Below are positions 41,906 to 54,690 of a DNA stretch of 64,000 nucleotides, in pieces. The notes beneath the pieces were generated by a model. It did no database searches, was not told the DNA's origin, and saw only the letters and a program-made list of their open reading frames with translations. A program made the translations under genes and the position numbers. The stretch is taken from the NCBI GenBank assembly GCA_033819885.1, contig JAQYUZ010000034.1, forward strand, positions 1 to 64,000. Direction: 5' to 3'. Position 1 is the first letter of the stretch. Every line of letters starts with the position of its first letter. Source of the DNA: Microbotryomycetes sp. JL201. Taxonomy: Eukaryota > Basidiomycota > Microbotryomycetes.

Positions 41906-44900
41906 ATGTCGGACAATCTCGCGCCGACAACGTTTGTACTGCCTCAAAAGACGAATCGTTCGTGTACAGAGGTGCGTCTATCTAGCGATTTGATCAAGAG
42001 ACAGGCACACTGATGTATTCACCCGTATGTCAGTGCACCCGCCGCAAGACAAAGTGCGACAGGCTGCAACCATGCGGCGCATGTGTCAAGCGAGGACAGG
42101 CACACGCTTGCGTCACCAAACAGTCTACAAAGAAAATGTCAGCCTCTCTCGCAAGCTGTTTGGAACCTTGCGCGCGCACACACACTCGGGCGAGCTAACG
42201 CCTTGTTCACTTGCGCTTGCAGGCCTGACCCGGCGATAGCACTGGACGAGAGACGCCAAGCCGCATTGTCAGAGATTCAACTGTTCAGATCAACGCTACA
42301 GTCGCTCGAAGCGAGACTGCCTCAGATCGAATTCTTCATCGCAAACGCCGCCACAAATTCGGACTCGACCGGCCTCGACGACCAAGACGGCGACGGACAA
42401 GAAGGCTCTGTCGTTGCAGGATCAGACAACGTCTCCGAAAGGGCCAAGCTAGTGCAAGACAGGATGAATCAGATCGTCAGATCGTTTGGCAACCCGATCA
42501 CGAGCGTCAACGTGCCAACGAACGTACTTGCATCTTCAGCCACTCCTTACGGCTCTGGAATCTCGCCTGCGCTCGACCAACGAGCGCGTAAACGCTTCAA
42601 ACATGATCACGACAGCACAGACTCGCAAGACGAAGGTAGTGAGGCAGTCGAGGCCAGCGTCAACCTCGAGTTTATGGCAAGTGGTTCAGAATTGCGGCAC
42701 TTTATTCTTTCTTGCCTAACTTGCGTGTTGTGCTTGATCTACAGGCTCTCGGTCGACCTCGCAATGCTGAAGATCAGCAAACGACATCGGCTACCGCTAC
42801 ATCAACCGTAAGCAAGGTCCATATCCGTGTCACGCAAAACTCATCAATGCCGCACGCTCTTTCCTTTTCTCTCTCTCTCTCAAGTCTGTACCACAAATCG
42901 CTCCAGGCGCAATACCAACACCTTCGATTTTAGCCAAGCCTGATGCCGAGCCATCACCCATCGTCGCTTACCCTGACGCTGCATCTTTTATGACGGCCGC
43001 CCCAACTTTTGACGAAGAAGAGGTCATCTTGAACAGAGGTCGTGCGTTCTCTTGGCACCACAGCGTTATCCATATGCCAACTTGGTCGCAGCAAGTTCAC
43101 GACTTTTGGGAGCTTGGCGAGGCGAGGTTTGAAAGGGCTTCAGCGGCTTGGCTCAGTCTGTACTTTGCCGTGCTGGCAATCAGCACAAAATTGCTTGATG
43201 AAGAAGAGCAACTGGCGCTCGGTTGGTCAGAAGGTGAGGAACTCGCATCGAGACCGAAGCGCGACCTTGGCTCATGCCTGCACTACTAGCTCAAACGTCA
43301 GCGACAGCGTGCAAGTTCTTTGACTGCAGCGTCTCTTGCTTGTACCGTCAAAATTTTCTGGCAAACTACGACTGTGAGTTTGGTTGACGTTACAGATGTG
43401 GACAGATTGCTGACTTGGTTGAACGTCTCTAGTTTTCACACTTCAAGCGATCGCTCTCCTTGTCATAGGCGGCCGAGACACTGGGTCAGTTGCAACGACG
43501 ATTTGCAGCGGTGGTTTACTGATGGTTGCTGTCTGTCCAAAGCTCGGCTGCTCTTATCGCCAATTTACTCGCATCAGGTCTCAGTGTAGCGCAAGACCTC
43601 AATTTGCATCGACAATGCTCGGATGCTGAATGGGACTCCAAGATGAAAGATCAGCCTGAAGATGTTCGCTCGAGAGCGTTGATTGACCGCGAGACGAGAA
43701 AGAGAACGTTGTACGCAATGTGCTATTCGGATTGGTTCGCGGCTCCATTCAGATCAAGGTGCGCTTCATATCAGTTCCCATGTCCGTACACTGCTCATCG
43801 AATAGGTCATGAACAGCTGGATCCTTGGACGGGCCCGCATCAAAACACCGCTGCCGCTCAATTGCACGGACGGGTAAGCGTTCTGTCATCGGTCGGACTC
43901 AAGGCGGCAGCGTTGACAGCATGAGCTCTTGCTGCAGAGACTTGGCACAGGGCAAGGTCGTCAACCGGCCAATGTCGGAGTACACGAATGTGTCTTGGTT
44001 ACTGATGTGTCAGCGCGGCATATTTGATCTCGAACTCTACCTCGTCGACTGACTTTTCCTCTCACCGGACAGACATCAACTTGGCCACTTGCATGCAGGT
44101 CGCATTCGAGCACAGTTCTGGTAGCCGTCAGGGCGAAGTCGACTACGAAGCTTTCCTGCAGATTGATAATCAGCTCGAAGCCATTCTGGCGGACCTACCA
44201 CCGTGGCTCAAGAAGGACGGGGATGCATCTGGTGCACCGCAAGATTTTGTCCAAGTGAGGCAGCGTGCATTGTTTGACGGTTCATTCAGAGTGTGCTGAT
44301 TGTCTCCCGTTTGTAGATGATGCGCTCGACGTTTTTCATCACTGCTCAGCACAAGATACTTTCGATCCATCGGCCGTTTCTGGCAAAGAAGAACAAGTCG
44401 GCGCATAGTTTTTCACGTCGACGAGTCGTCATGGCAGCGCGTGCAATTCTGCAAGAGGCGCCAAAAGTTCGACGCAACCGAATTTGGACAGTGTTGGTGC
44501 GCTTGACGTTCGTTCTTGACCTGCGAGGGCTTTCTGACGTTACAAGACGCGCAGTATCACCTCTCTGTAGCCTTGTTCAGCGTCACGCTCGAACTGTTCG
44601 AGCAAGTCAAACAACCCATGGCAGAGGCTGATACGATGCGTCAAGAAATTGATGTCGCAGTCTCTGTTCTCGAGGAACTCAAGCACTCGAGCTCGATCGC
44701 TGACAGAGGATTGCGACTTGTCATGCCTCTGCTACAAGAGGAACGCAAGATGAGTGCGGAGGCTGCAAAGAGGCGCGCGCGCAAGGTCAGCTGCCACTGA
44801 CATGTGACCGAGCGCTCGAGAACTGACGCTCAAATCGTCAGCCTCGTAAAAGCAATCCAATTCCGACCGAGAACGGTGCCGAATCTTCGAGCGCGGTCAC

Positions 44901-45306
44901 ATTAAACTCGCAACCTGTCACCGCGATCACGACGCCGACGTCAGACACGCAAGGTCGAGCGGAAAGTATAGGTTCTGCGACAGGTCAGGCGCTTCCGTCC
45001 CCCGAAATTCCATCGTGGTACCTTGGCGACGACAATTGGCTCGATGACCAACTGACGGGCACTCAGGCGACCACTCCAGCGTCCTTTGATCCTTTGTCTG
45101 CGTCGACAATGTACCCAATGTCGATGCCGCCTCACGTCGCTGGCTATACTGGCGTCGTGATGCCGTACGGACTAGTTCCTCTGCCGACGATGCACCATCC
45201 TCATCATCATCCAGCTCAAATGACAATGGCGCCTCCGTACGGAGTATTGTATCCTCCAGGCTACAATGGGTCACCCTGGGAATCGTGGACGAATCATTCA
45301 GCCTGA
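41906..45306 (+). CDS. Zn2Cys6 transcription factor with fungal-specific domain
   Basis: A nuclear DNA-binding regulator. Exon 1 encodes MSDNLAPTTFVLPQKTNRSCTE. Splicing 41972-42033 gives SCTECTRRKTKCDRLQPCGAC...HAC, the complete C-x2-C-x6-C...C-x2-C...C zinc cluster. A linker helix region (ERRQAALSEIQLFRSTLQSLEARL) and an acidic/Ser-rich stretch follow. The fungal-specific middle homology region comes next (WSQQVHDFWELGEARFER...WLSLYFAVLAISTKL; LIANLLASGLSVAQDLNLHR; RETRKRTLYAMCYSDWF; TAQHKILSIHRPFL). The tail is Pro/His/Met-rich and ends ESWTNHSA at TGA 45304. About ten introns. Its target pathway cannot be told from the sequence, and it is not beside an obvious cluster. Confidence 0.85.
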
Positions 45307-45486
45307 CATTTTGCATTTGTTGTAAACTCATTCGTTGCAAGCTCCGTCTCGAAAACTCCTGCCTCGTCGAAAGATGAAGGGAAATCCTCAATCTCTGCAA
45401 ACTAGTTACAACAACTTGAAAAGAAAAAAAGATAATTAAAAAAAAATGCTTTCGTATCGATTTCCAACGGAATCACGATGAACGAA

Positions 45487-48400
45487 TCACGCTGGCACGG
45501 CAATGCGGTTGCGAGCTGGCGCTCGATTCTCATTGGTGATGACTTTACTGTCAGACTGTGTACTCGATTTCACAGACGACGGTTTGATGACCGAGCTGAC
45601 ATCCTTGTTCAAGCGCGAGCTTGAAGCCGCCCGAGAAGGCCTAGATTTCGCTATCCGCGAAGGCAGAGGAGTCTCTTGACCCAAAGCCGTGCCTGTTGAC
45701 GATGAAAGTACCTGATTTGCCGTGTTCTGAGTACTCGACAAGACACGACGTGAAGATCGAGTGGCAGTGATTGTACTCGTCGTGCTAAGGGGAGTCGCGC
45801 TCATGCCGCCACTCTGCCGAACGGCTTGCAACTGCCGCTTCCAGGTCGAGGCTTCTTGCTGCTTGGCCTGAATTGAAACAGTCAGCTCGAGATATTTATC
45901 GTTTGTGTCGCGGTACACACCTCGAGCGCAATGTTCAAGCCCAAAATGTCGTCGTCTTGATCGGCCTTGACTTTCTTTAGCCTCTGGTATTTGACTGTGG
46001 GAACGGTCAGCCTCAGTCAGCCCTCTACGACTTGTCGGAGCATTGCCGTCACTCGCCTTCACGATCTGCGGACTGTTTGCGCAGTGTCGCGACAGTCTCC
46101 TTTAGTCGATTTGTTTCGGCAAGGAGTGCTTCGGCCTGCGAAAGCTTGGCGCCAAGCCTGTCACAGTCTGCAACCAAGGTCTCGTTCTCGGTAAGCTTTG
46201 CCGACAAGGCTGTCTCGACCTCGTACAACTTGACGTCTCGCGCTTGCAAAATTTGATCCATCTCGTTTCGCAATCCGTCCAAATCCTGACGAGCTTCTCG
46301 AAGTTGTTTGTCTTTCGAAGCAAGCTCGTCTTCCATCTTTGCGATAGATTCGAGCAAGTTGGCCATTCCCGACTGATGTTCGTTCCAAGCGGACTCGTGC
46401 ATCTGAATCTTTGACGCTCGCATTTTCGATTCGTCACCGAGACGTTCAAGTTCGAGCTCAATCGTCTCCAGACGATCTCTCGTCTCTTCTAGCTCGTCCC
46501 GAGTCTTTGAAATCGTACAGTCTGCATCGATCAGACTTTGTCGTGCTCTAGCCAATTCTGATCTCGTGTCGACGAGCTCATCTTCGAGTTGCCGTTGATC
46601 ATGCAGAGCCGATTCTCTCACGCTGGTCAGATCCGACTTTAACGACTGATTCTCTTCTCGCAACTCTGTCACAGTCGCTTCAGACTCGATAATCTGATGA
46701 CGCAATCGGTCCACAGTCTCGACGAGCTGCTTCTGCGCCTCGTCAAGTTGCCGCTGATCCAATGCACGAGAAACCGGCGACAGAGTCGATTGTTGACGTC
46801 CTGCCAATTCGATGCGCAACATTGATATCGTTCGGTCTCGATCGATCACCTCGTCACGCATCTGCGATCGTGTGTCGTCCCGGTCCTTTTTCAGAGCCTC
46901 GACTTGCGCCGTCAACGCTTCCACCATGGCTTTAAAATAGTCTCGTTGCTCTTCAGCGTCGGCTTGACCAACATGAGCGTGCCTCAAGCGAATGTCGCCG
47001 TCCCGAGCATCCGATTTGAGTTTCGTGACCGTCTCGCGCAGAGTCTCGAGCTCCCTTGTTTGCTCTTTACGACGTTGCTTGTCAATCTTGATGCGCGTCT
47101 CGAGCTCATTTGTCAATCGATCAACGATGTCCTGCAACGCCTGACGTTTGTCTTGCTCTTGAACGACGTCAAACGCCGCGGCCGTCGACCCTTCTTCTCC
47201 GAGTCGATGAGCTTCTTCAAGTGCGTCCTTCAGCTCTTGATTCTGTTTCTTCAAGTTGACAATCATTTTCGAGCTGCGCTCTGTTTCTTCGCGCAAGTTT
47301 GCGACGAGAGAGCTGAGCAAAAACTTCTGAGTCGACGAGTTTGAGATAAGATCCCCTTGAGCAGACAAGAGCGTGTGGATGAGCTGCATGCCGTTGGAAT
47401 CGGTCGCGCGTAGGGCTGCTGGACCATCTGAATTTTTGAGTTTGTAAGGACTCGAATATGCTGTCAGAGACGCTTGCAAGGCCGAATTGTCTGCTGGGCC
47501 ACGAGAATCGGGGACGGCGCAGTATACTGCAAGGGATTGACCAGTTCCGCGTGGTCGAGTAGCTCGCTTTGATGAGTGAGGTAATGCAGTCTCGAGATGC
47601 AGAGCGAACGGGGATTCTGCATATGCCGACATTGAGCTGACGGTTGTATTCGGTTCGGACTGCAGCGAAAAAGAATGCTCAGGCATATGCACGAACAAGC
47701 CACGTGAATGGGACGCACCATCTCAGCAATCGGAGAAAGAAATGTGGGCAGCAGGTCACCGTCATGAACTTGTGTCTCCTGACCGTCGATCGCTACTGGG
47801 AGCAACGAGTCTGCATCAAAACTGTCTCCTCCAGGCTGGTCCGAGACGTGCTCTTCAATGACCTCACAGCGAGCCTCGTCGACGCCATCGTGTTGTTGTG
47901 GCTCGGGTGAGTAGTACATTGTCGTATCATCGACTCGCAAGCTCTTTTCACTTTTAGGGGTCCCGTAGACGGACATGTTTAGCGCCTTGTCGTGATCCGC
48001 AAGACTAGCGTGCTCCTGCTCATCGTCCGAGTCGCTGCCTTGGTCTTGCGCCAATGATGCCCGAGCAGACGTAATGTCTGCCGTAGTCGTCTCTTGCCCG
48101 CTCTCGCTGCTGACAATCCGTTCAAGCTCGTCAGCAGCAACCGTACTCTCTTTCGCGCGTCTCTCCAGGAACATTCTGTAAAAGGATGACGACGAGTTGC
48201 GTCTCGGCAAACCCTGCTTCTTGCTTCCGAGTGCCGGGAATGTGTTGTCGGCCCGATCGGACGCGACAGAGTCGCTGTGCGCGACATCCGGCTCGGAGTT
48301 GCTGGCAGATACGTCGGCTAGTGGGGGATTGTGCGCAAACGTTGTCATGTTGTTACTCGTCGAGTCGGCGCTGGCGTCAACGATCGTGCCTTTCTCTCCA

Positions 48401-50004
48401 GCACTCAGCCCGCCAGTGGTGATAGCTTCTATGAACGGCAGGCGGACTGTCGGCGAGGCTTCGAATACGCGCGCAGTGCCGTGCCTTGGCGTGCCGGAGG
48501 TTGATATTGGAGAAGCAGACCAAGCGGACGAAGCACTCTGTTCTAAACGGGCCGCCGAATCGATCCTGCAACTTGAGTGTTGGTTGGCAGATGATTGGAG
48601 GGACGTCGCTGTCGATTGTGCCAAAGAGACAGACTCTTGGCCTGCGAATGGGTTGCTCTCGTCAAACAAGAAAGCAGAAGCTTGTCCGGGACCTGCCGTC
48701 GGCACGATCGTCAAAGCATCCGATTCCTGCTCATGAACGAGCGCAGACACCTGTCCGGATTGAATGTTCGAGCTGGAGATGTCCGAATTTTGCTCGTAGG
48801 CGTGCACGAGCGACGAGTCCGGCGAAGGAATTGCTGCTTGCAACTTTGACAGGAATGTCGCGCCAGTGTGGCTGCCTCCTTCGACAATGGACGAAGGCTC
48901 GTCGTCTCCGAAACTTTGCTCAACCTCAACCAAGTCTGCCGAATAATCAAACGACGCGTCAACGGCTGGAGTCTGTCGCCGAAATTGTGTAATCGAAACG
49001 GGTGAAGCCTCGAGACTGGGCAAGTTGCTAGCGTTTGTTGATGCCGAGAACCGGACGGAGCGACCTGTACCGGGAGTTCGAGGCGCCTTGAGTATCGTCT
49101 TGATGACAGAGAGGGGAGCTTCTGGCGCCAGCTTGGTGATGGCTGCAGTAGTATCCAGCGACGCGTACACTGGACGTGGTGGCAGAGATGTAGACAACAG
49201 TGGCGATGGCGCTATTGACAACGGCGAGAACTGAATCATCGAGCGGGGCGTTTTGCCAGTTCTGCCTGAAGACTGGCGGCTTTTCGACTGTGGAGGGCTC
49301 TCAAAGTCCTCGAGGTTGACGAGTCTGACTGACTCTGTGGATGCCATCGCGGTCGTGTTTGTGCCCGTCGTGTGTCGCTGCGCAAGCGAGTCTGAAGTGT
49401 CGCTGTCGCCGAATCGCAGTGACGTGTCTGCCTCGCTCAGGTGCCATGACTCTGATGAAGAATTGGCTGCTGCTGCTTGTACAAGCTCTGTCGACTGATT
49501 GAACACGTTACCGCAGTCGAGAGACGACTCTGAAACGCCGCCGTCGCCGCCACCACCACCACCCTTCGGCTTGTCGTCATGGCCTGATGTCTCTTGTACC
49601 AGGGAGGAGGAGCCGAGGTTCTTGCGAAACACTGAGAAATGAGGATGCATCTCGAGCAGGTCTGTCATGACTGCGCTACCGTTGAGTGACATTGAGCGCG
49701 GTGATGGCCGAGTTGTCAACGGCGTCACGTCTTGCAGCTCAACGACCTCTGCCTTCGGAGAGCCTATGTATATATGTGTAATGGTGAAGGTATGCAGGAA
49801 GAGTGTCAGTTGCGGCGCTGAGCTTTGATTTGTTTGTGCCCGTGCGCCCTCTGTCGAACTGTCCGACGTCCACTTGCCTTGACTGGGTGTCATGGTCGAC
49901 CTTGTCTGTGGGTATTCGACATGCTCCAGCGAGTTTGCGTGCCTGGTTGTGCCGCCGGTCGTGGGTGAGGAGCGTGTTGAATGACGCATGGGCGAGGACG
50001 CCAT
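45487..50004 (-). CDS. Large coiled-coil protein with disordered N-terminal half
   Basis: The N-terminal ~750 residues (50004 to about 47740) are Ser/Thr-rich and disordered, with a Gly run (KGGGGGGDGG) and a TILKAPRTPGTGRSVRFS segment near 49050. The C-terminal part (47700 to 46049) is a long uninterrupted heptad-rich coiled coil (for example MIVNLKKQNQELKDALEEAH, DRLTNELETRIKIDKQ), followed by a basic Ser-rich tail ending RNRIAVPA. RSVRF fits the RVxF docking motif for protein phosphatase 1, and ILK...TPGT...VxFS strings occur in fungal spindle-pole and kinetochore scaffolds. A cytoskeletal or spindle-pole scaffold is therefore plausible but unproven. Introns lie near 47700-47745, 46045-46070 and 45870-45920. 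The orthologue is not recognised. Confidence 0.65.
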
Positions 50005-50041
50005 GGCGTAAGACGGTCACGCGCACGCAACTGTCGCCCAA

Positions 50042-52744
50042 ATGAGGATGTCGAGCAATTTTTCAGTCTCGCTGAATGGGCCCGTCACCTCGCCGGTGGA
50101 TGCAAGCGTATTGTCAGACGCGACTGGTTTGCTGGCGGGATGGCTGCGCGACAGGGGTCCAGTCTGCTCGTTAGTGGTATATCCTTCCGCCTCGGTCACG
50201 AACCCAGTGAGCGGATACAAATCTTTGCGACTGATTGTTGCAGGCGTGCCAAAGTGGCGCTGTGGATGACCTCGGCGTCGAGCTCGGCTCCGTGTCCGAT
50301 CGCAGCCTGACCACCTCGGCGTTACGTAGACCTTTCGGGTTTTGCTCATCTTTGGCGACCGGCGCGAGGCGAGTCGGGGATATGCACGACCCAGAGGGCG
50401 GTTTGTCGACGACAACGACGTCGCAAAATGGCTCGTTGCTGGCAAAGATCAAGCGGACCGTGTCGCAGAGGCGCGCGAGCCTGAGCTTTCCCAAATTCTT
50501 GTCGCCCAACAGCGCCGAGGACACGGCGCAGGATCTCAACACTAGCGACGACGACAGGAATGGCAACATGGCGACAGCCGAGGACGGTGCGACGAAAGCG
50601 TTTACGATTGCGCCGCCGAGCCACCGCGAAGTGTGTCTGCGCGTGCGATCGCCGACCGAGCTTGACGGGACAGCTGACGCTTACCATAAATCGCTTGCCA
50701 CCAGAACACGCCCATTCACGCTCTCATGGACACGCTGCCGTCCCTGCCAACGTTCCCGTCGTTTCCTTCTGGCGTCAGACGGCGCGGACCGAGCGCTGCC
50801 AACGACGACGACGTCAACGGATCGCGCACGCCAGACCGCAGACCGAGCACAACAGACAAGATTGTCAGAACGTACAAAGGCGATCCATTCTCACAGTCAG
50901 TCTGGACTCTCTTTCTCTTCGTGCTCGTCAGACAAACCTGACACAAAATTGACTCTGTCTGTCTCGCGCGCCACCCGTCCACGACAGCCTGTCGGGTAAC
51001 TTTCTGACGCTGGGCGGTTACAGAGGTTCAGTGTTGAGGGACAAAAAGACCCACAGACGATTGTGGATTCCCATCAAAACCGGACTGACTATCAGAAAAG
51101 TAGACTTGTCGATCGGACTGACCGACGACGATGAGGCACGGACGACAGAAACAATCGTCGCTTCAACGCAGGTCATGCAAATTGTCGGCGTCCTCGATCT
51201 GGGCAAGCGTCTCAAGGACAGGATCAAATCGCTCGAGGCAAGGACGACAGCAGAGGCAGCGGCAGCAGCAGCATTAGCAGCACCACCACCTCGACCATCT
51301 CGCCCTGCACCTGTTCACTTTGTCAATCACGGATATGACTGGCGTAGAAGATTAGAATTGTCGAGCGCAGAATTGATAGAGAGACTCGAACGTCTCAAGG
51401 CAGAAAGCAAGGCCAGAGGCGAGGGACCGGACAGCCAAGGCGAAGGCGCGACCGTCATTGCTCACTCGATGGGCGGACTCGTCTTGCTACACGCTCTAGC
51501 GACATGCAGCGACCCAACGATATTCAAAGGCATCATTTTCGCAGGAGTGCCGTTTCACGGCACAGCAAACATTCTCAGCCCGTTCCGCTACGGCGACAGG
51601 CTGCTGCTGAATCGTCAGTCACACCGTTCACTGCCTCTCAACAATCAACCCGCTGACTGTTGATCACGCCACAGGGGACGTGTGCTCGCCGTCAGCTGTT
51701 TTTAGCATGCGCAGCAGTTTCTACATGCTGCCGAGATCGGGACTGTGTTTCGAAACTCCTGCCGGTGAGCCAATCCCAATCGACTTTTTCGACGCGCGTT
51801 CGTGGTCAAAGTACAACTTGTCGCCCATGACGGCAAATCTCTATACGTCACTGAACGAGATGACGGGAAACGGGGACGAGAATCGAACGGGCAGGGATGC
51901 TTTGCGAGAGCAAGCGACGCATGCGAGCGGGGGATTAGGTGTCGGGCTCGATATCAACATGGCAGAGCAGACTGTCGACGTGCCCGATTCCGAAACCAGT
52001 CCGTCCGAGGACAAAATGGCGACAGCTTTGTCGACAAAGCCTCCGTTTCATCGAAGGACAACACTGGAGCAGGTGTCACCAATTGACGCTCGCATGAATT
52101 TGCCGAGTCTGGCCAATGACGACGAAGTCAGAATTGGGCAGGTCGAATACGAGAACGAAGACCCGCAAGCCATTGTTGACGGCAGAGAAAGGACTAATAG
52201 CTCGTCGTCTGCTTCCTCATCGGAGCCCGAAGATGGCACGAATGTCAACAGACACCAGCGCCAGGCATCCTTTTCCGAACTTAGCAAAGTCATGTCGTCT
52301 TCTGACCACGACATTTCGTCGTACCTCAAGCAAACTCTGAAACGAGTTCAACAGGTGAGCTTGCCGCTTTTTTTTCGATCGTCGCGTTGAAAAGAAGACA
52401 CTCAAGCTGACAAATGCTCGCGCAAGTTTTACGACGACATTGACAATTCATACGATTCGTCCAAAGCGTACCCTCCGATCGTGCTGCTCACTTCACGCAA
52501 AACTCCGACGGTACGCGGTTGCATCATGCCATCACGTTCCGCCATCGCTACAACTCAGTACACGGACCTGTTGTTTGACGAAGGAGACGGTATCGTCTTG
52601 TACTCTAGCTCGTCGAGCTTGCCGTCTGGACCCAACAAATGGAACAGGCACGTCAAAGCCGTCGTTGAATCAACGTTTGGTCACGTCAGTTTGATCGGTG
52701 ACTTGAGCGCCATCAAACAATGTTTGCACGAGTTGTACGGATAA
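50042..52744 (+). CDS. LCAT-like alpha/beta-hydrolase (lipase/acyltransferase)
   Basis: Lecithin:cholesterol-acyltransferase-like proteins are serine hydrolases acting on lipids. The sequence has LGGYRGSVLRDKKTHRRLWIP (51011-51075), which corresponds to the LCAT 'GxxGS.L...W' entry strand. VHFVNHGYDWRRRLE follows, then the nucleophile elbow VIAHSMGGLVLLHAL (about 51450-51500; catalytic Ser in GxSxG-like AHSMGG), then GIIFAGVPFHGTANIL. Near the end FGHVSLIGD may supply the catalytic His. A Ser-rich acidic region sits at about 51880-52340. The stop is at 52742. The 5' end is uncertain: MSSNFSVSLNG (50048) plus a spliced exon is plausible, with MHDPEGG at 50382 as the fallback. Related to uncharacterised yeast LCAT-domain proteins. 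Confidence 0.7.
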
Positions 52745-52997
52745 AAATCGCATTGGCAAATCAGGACTCTTTGTAAATAGAATTGCATGTTTGTCAAGTT
52801 GTATGTTGTCATTTTCAAGTTATACAACCTCGTGCCTCGCTGACCAGCAGCGCGCAACTGTGGTCCGAGCAAGTTTCAAGTATATATGCTGAAGAAATAC
52901 ACGTTCAGGTTTATGCCAATGTCTACATGCTGCACTTGTTTATCTTTTGGTTCCACCATGACGCTGCATGAGCTGCGCAGTAATTGACAAACATTAG

Positions 52998-54392
52998 CTA
53001 AAACGTTCGATCGGGAGAGTTTTTGACTTTAGAAAACTGACAATGTTTGACAAAGTCAAATTGTTGCTTAAAGGGGTTTCGATTTTTTCCGAGTGCCCAA
53101 TCAAGCGTCTTTAATGGAAAACTGGATCGAGCTTGGAGGGACGCAAGCGGCAACACTACGACGTCGCCGCATCTGACTGGTTCAGGATGACGAGCGATCT
53201 GTGAGAGGCCTAACGAGTGTTGGACAGCCAAGTACCTGCTCCGAAATGAGGTTGACGAATCAGCGCATTCACGACTTCAAGTGGCAGAGACCGCACAGAA
53301 GACAGCTCACCTAGCGATGGCATTCGTCAGCACAGCCGGTCCTGACCATTCCAGCACTGCCCGTGGGGCCTCGGGATCAAACGGAAGCGCGTCAGGTGTG
53401 CCTATCAGATCGGTGTATTCGCCACTCAGGACGAGCTCCGAATGTCGAACAAGTTGCCTGAGCGCGTCAACAATAACGGGATGTCCAGGAGAAGCAGAGA
53501 ACGTCCACTGAACGAGCCCAACGTCCCGCGAATAGATCGGATTATACTTGTTGTACTCGACTTTGCCGGCCCATTCGACAGCGACGACGATGGAGGGGGC
53601 TCGAGTCTTGTCATATTCAAATAGGTCTGCAGCGCCGATATGCCATTGCGAGATCGGTTTGAGCGGTTCAGTGTCGGCGTCTGTGTATGTGCCACCGTAC
53701 ACGAGCAGCGTCAACAATCGAAACATGTCGTACTTGAGAATGTTGATGGGTAAACGGTCGTACAGGTCCGCAATCGGATTGCCGCGAGAATGAGATGCCG
53801 AAAAGACATGGCGAACCCAATCTGACACTTGTGCGTCGTTCCAGGCGTACAACGTCGAGTTTGAGTTTAGCTGTTGCCACTTTGTGAGAGATTTTGATAG
53901 CGGATCGACAGTCTTGTCGGTTGCAAAGATGTTGGGTGGAATGTGTCTGCTGTCCGAGCATGCAGGAGACGTCGATAGGTCGAGATGACACTCGAGCAGA
54001 TCGAGCATGTCTGCGTTCGGAAACGCTGGCGTTCGAGGCAAGCTGGCGACGACGATTTGATCATGTGTGGAAGCGTTTGATACGGGTTGGATGCGTTGCA
54101 CGAATTTCTCGAGTTGTGCCTTGTACGACTGAGGCTCGGCCGATTCAAGTCCAAACTGGCCGACTAGTCGGGGCGGTGTTGTTGTGAGGCCTGAGCGTAC
54201 ACGCGGTCCAGGGTTGGCGCTTGTCTCGCCGCCGCGCAAGAGGACAAAAATGACCGTAGCGGCAGCAATGGCAAGGAGACGATGTTTCAATATGCACTTT
54301 GCCGAGACTGGGCCGTCCACCGTGATTGACGTGGCCGGCAGCGGAAGCGGCGTGAGCGTCGACATGAGCACGGCGTCTTGCTGCCACGGCAA
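52998..54392 (-). CDS. OCH1-like glycosyltransferase family 32 protein
   Basis: GT32 enzymes transfer mannose (or another sugar) from a nucleotide sugar in the Golgi. The N-terminus has one membrane anchor (LLAIAAATVIFVLL), making a type II topology. The catalytic part has YDMFRLLTLLVYGGTYTDADTEPL, with the DxD metal/sugar-binding motif as DAD. VVAVEWAGKVEYNKYN and AVLEWSGPAVLTNAIAR follow. An intron (about 53231-53308) joins AR to YLAVQHSLGLSQIARHPEPV, which continues the family pattern. The protein ends PDRTF with stop at 52998. The usual tyrosine/aromatic blocks are present, so it looks intact. The exact specificity is not inferable. The start at 54392 is the first Met of the frame, and the second Met (MSTLTPLP) is equally likely. 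Confidence 0.8.
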
Positions 54393-54690
54393 GGCGCCGG
54401 ACGGAACTACGCGTCAGTAAAGCAAAATCTTCTGGTCACAAAGTGTAGCAAAAGCTGCTCACCTTGTCCATCCTGTCCGCTGGCCGTGAGAAACGGGACG
54501 AAAGGTTTGGGCAGAATCCGCAGCCACGAAACTATTTCGAGGTGAATTTGTGTCGTGTTGCTGCGAATAGACTGGATGAACGGGTTGCGCCTTTTCAATT
54601 GACAATTGATCGTCTGTCATGTCCTTGCTGGCTCGTTCAGGGTTCAAATACAGCAATTGAGCGCTCGACTCTTGTCCGTCGACCAGTGCG

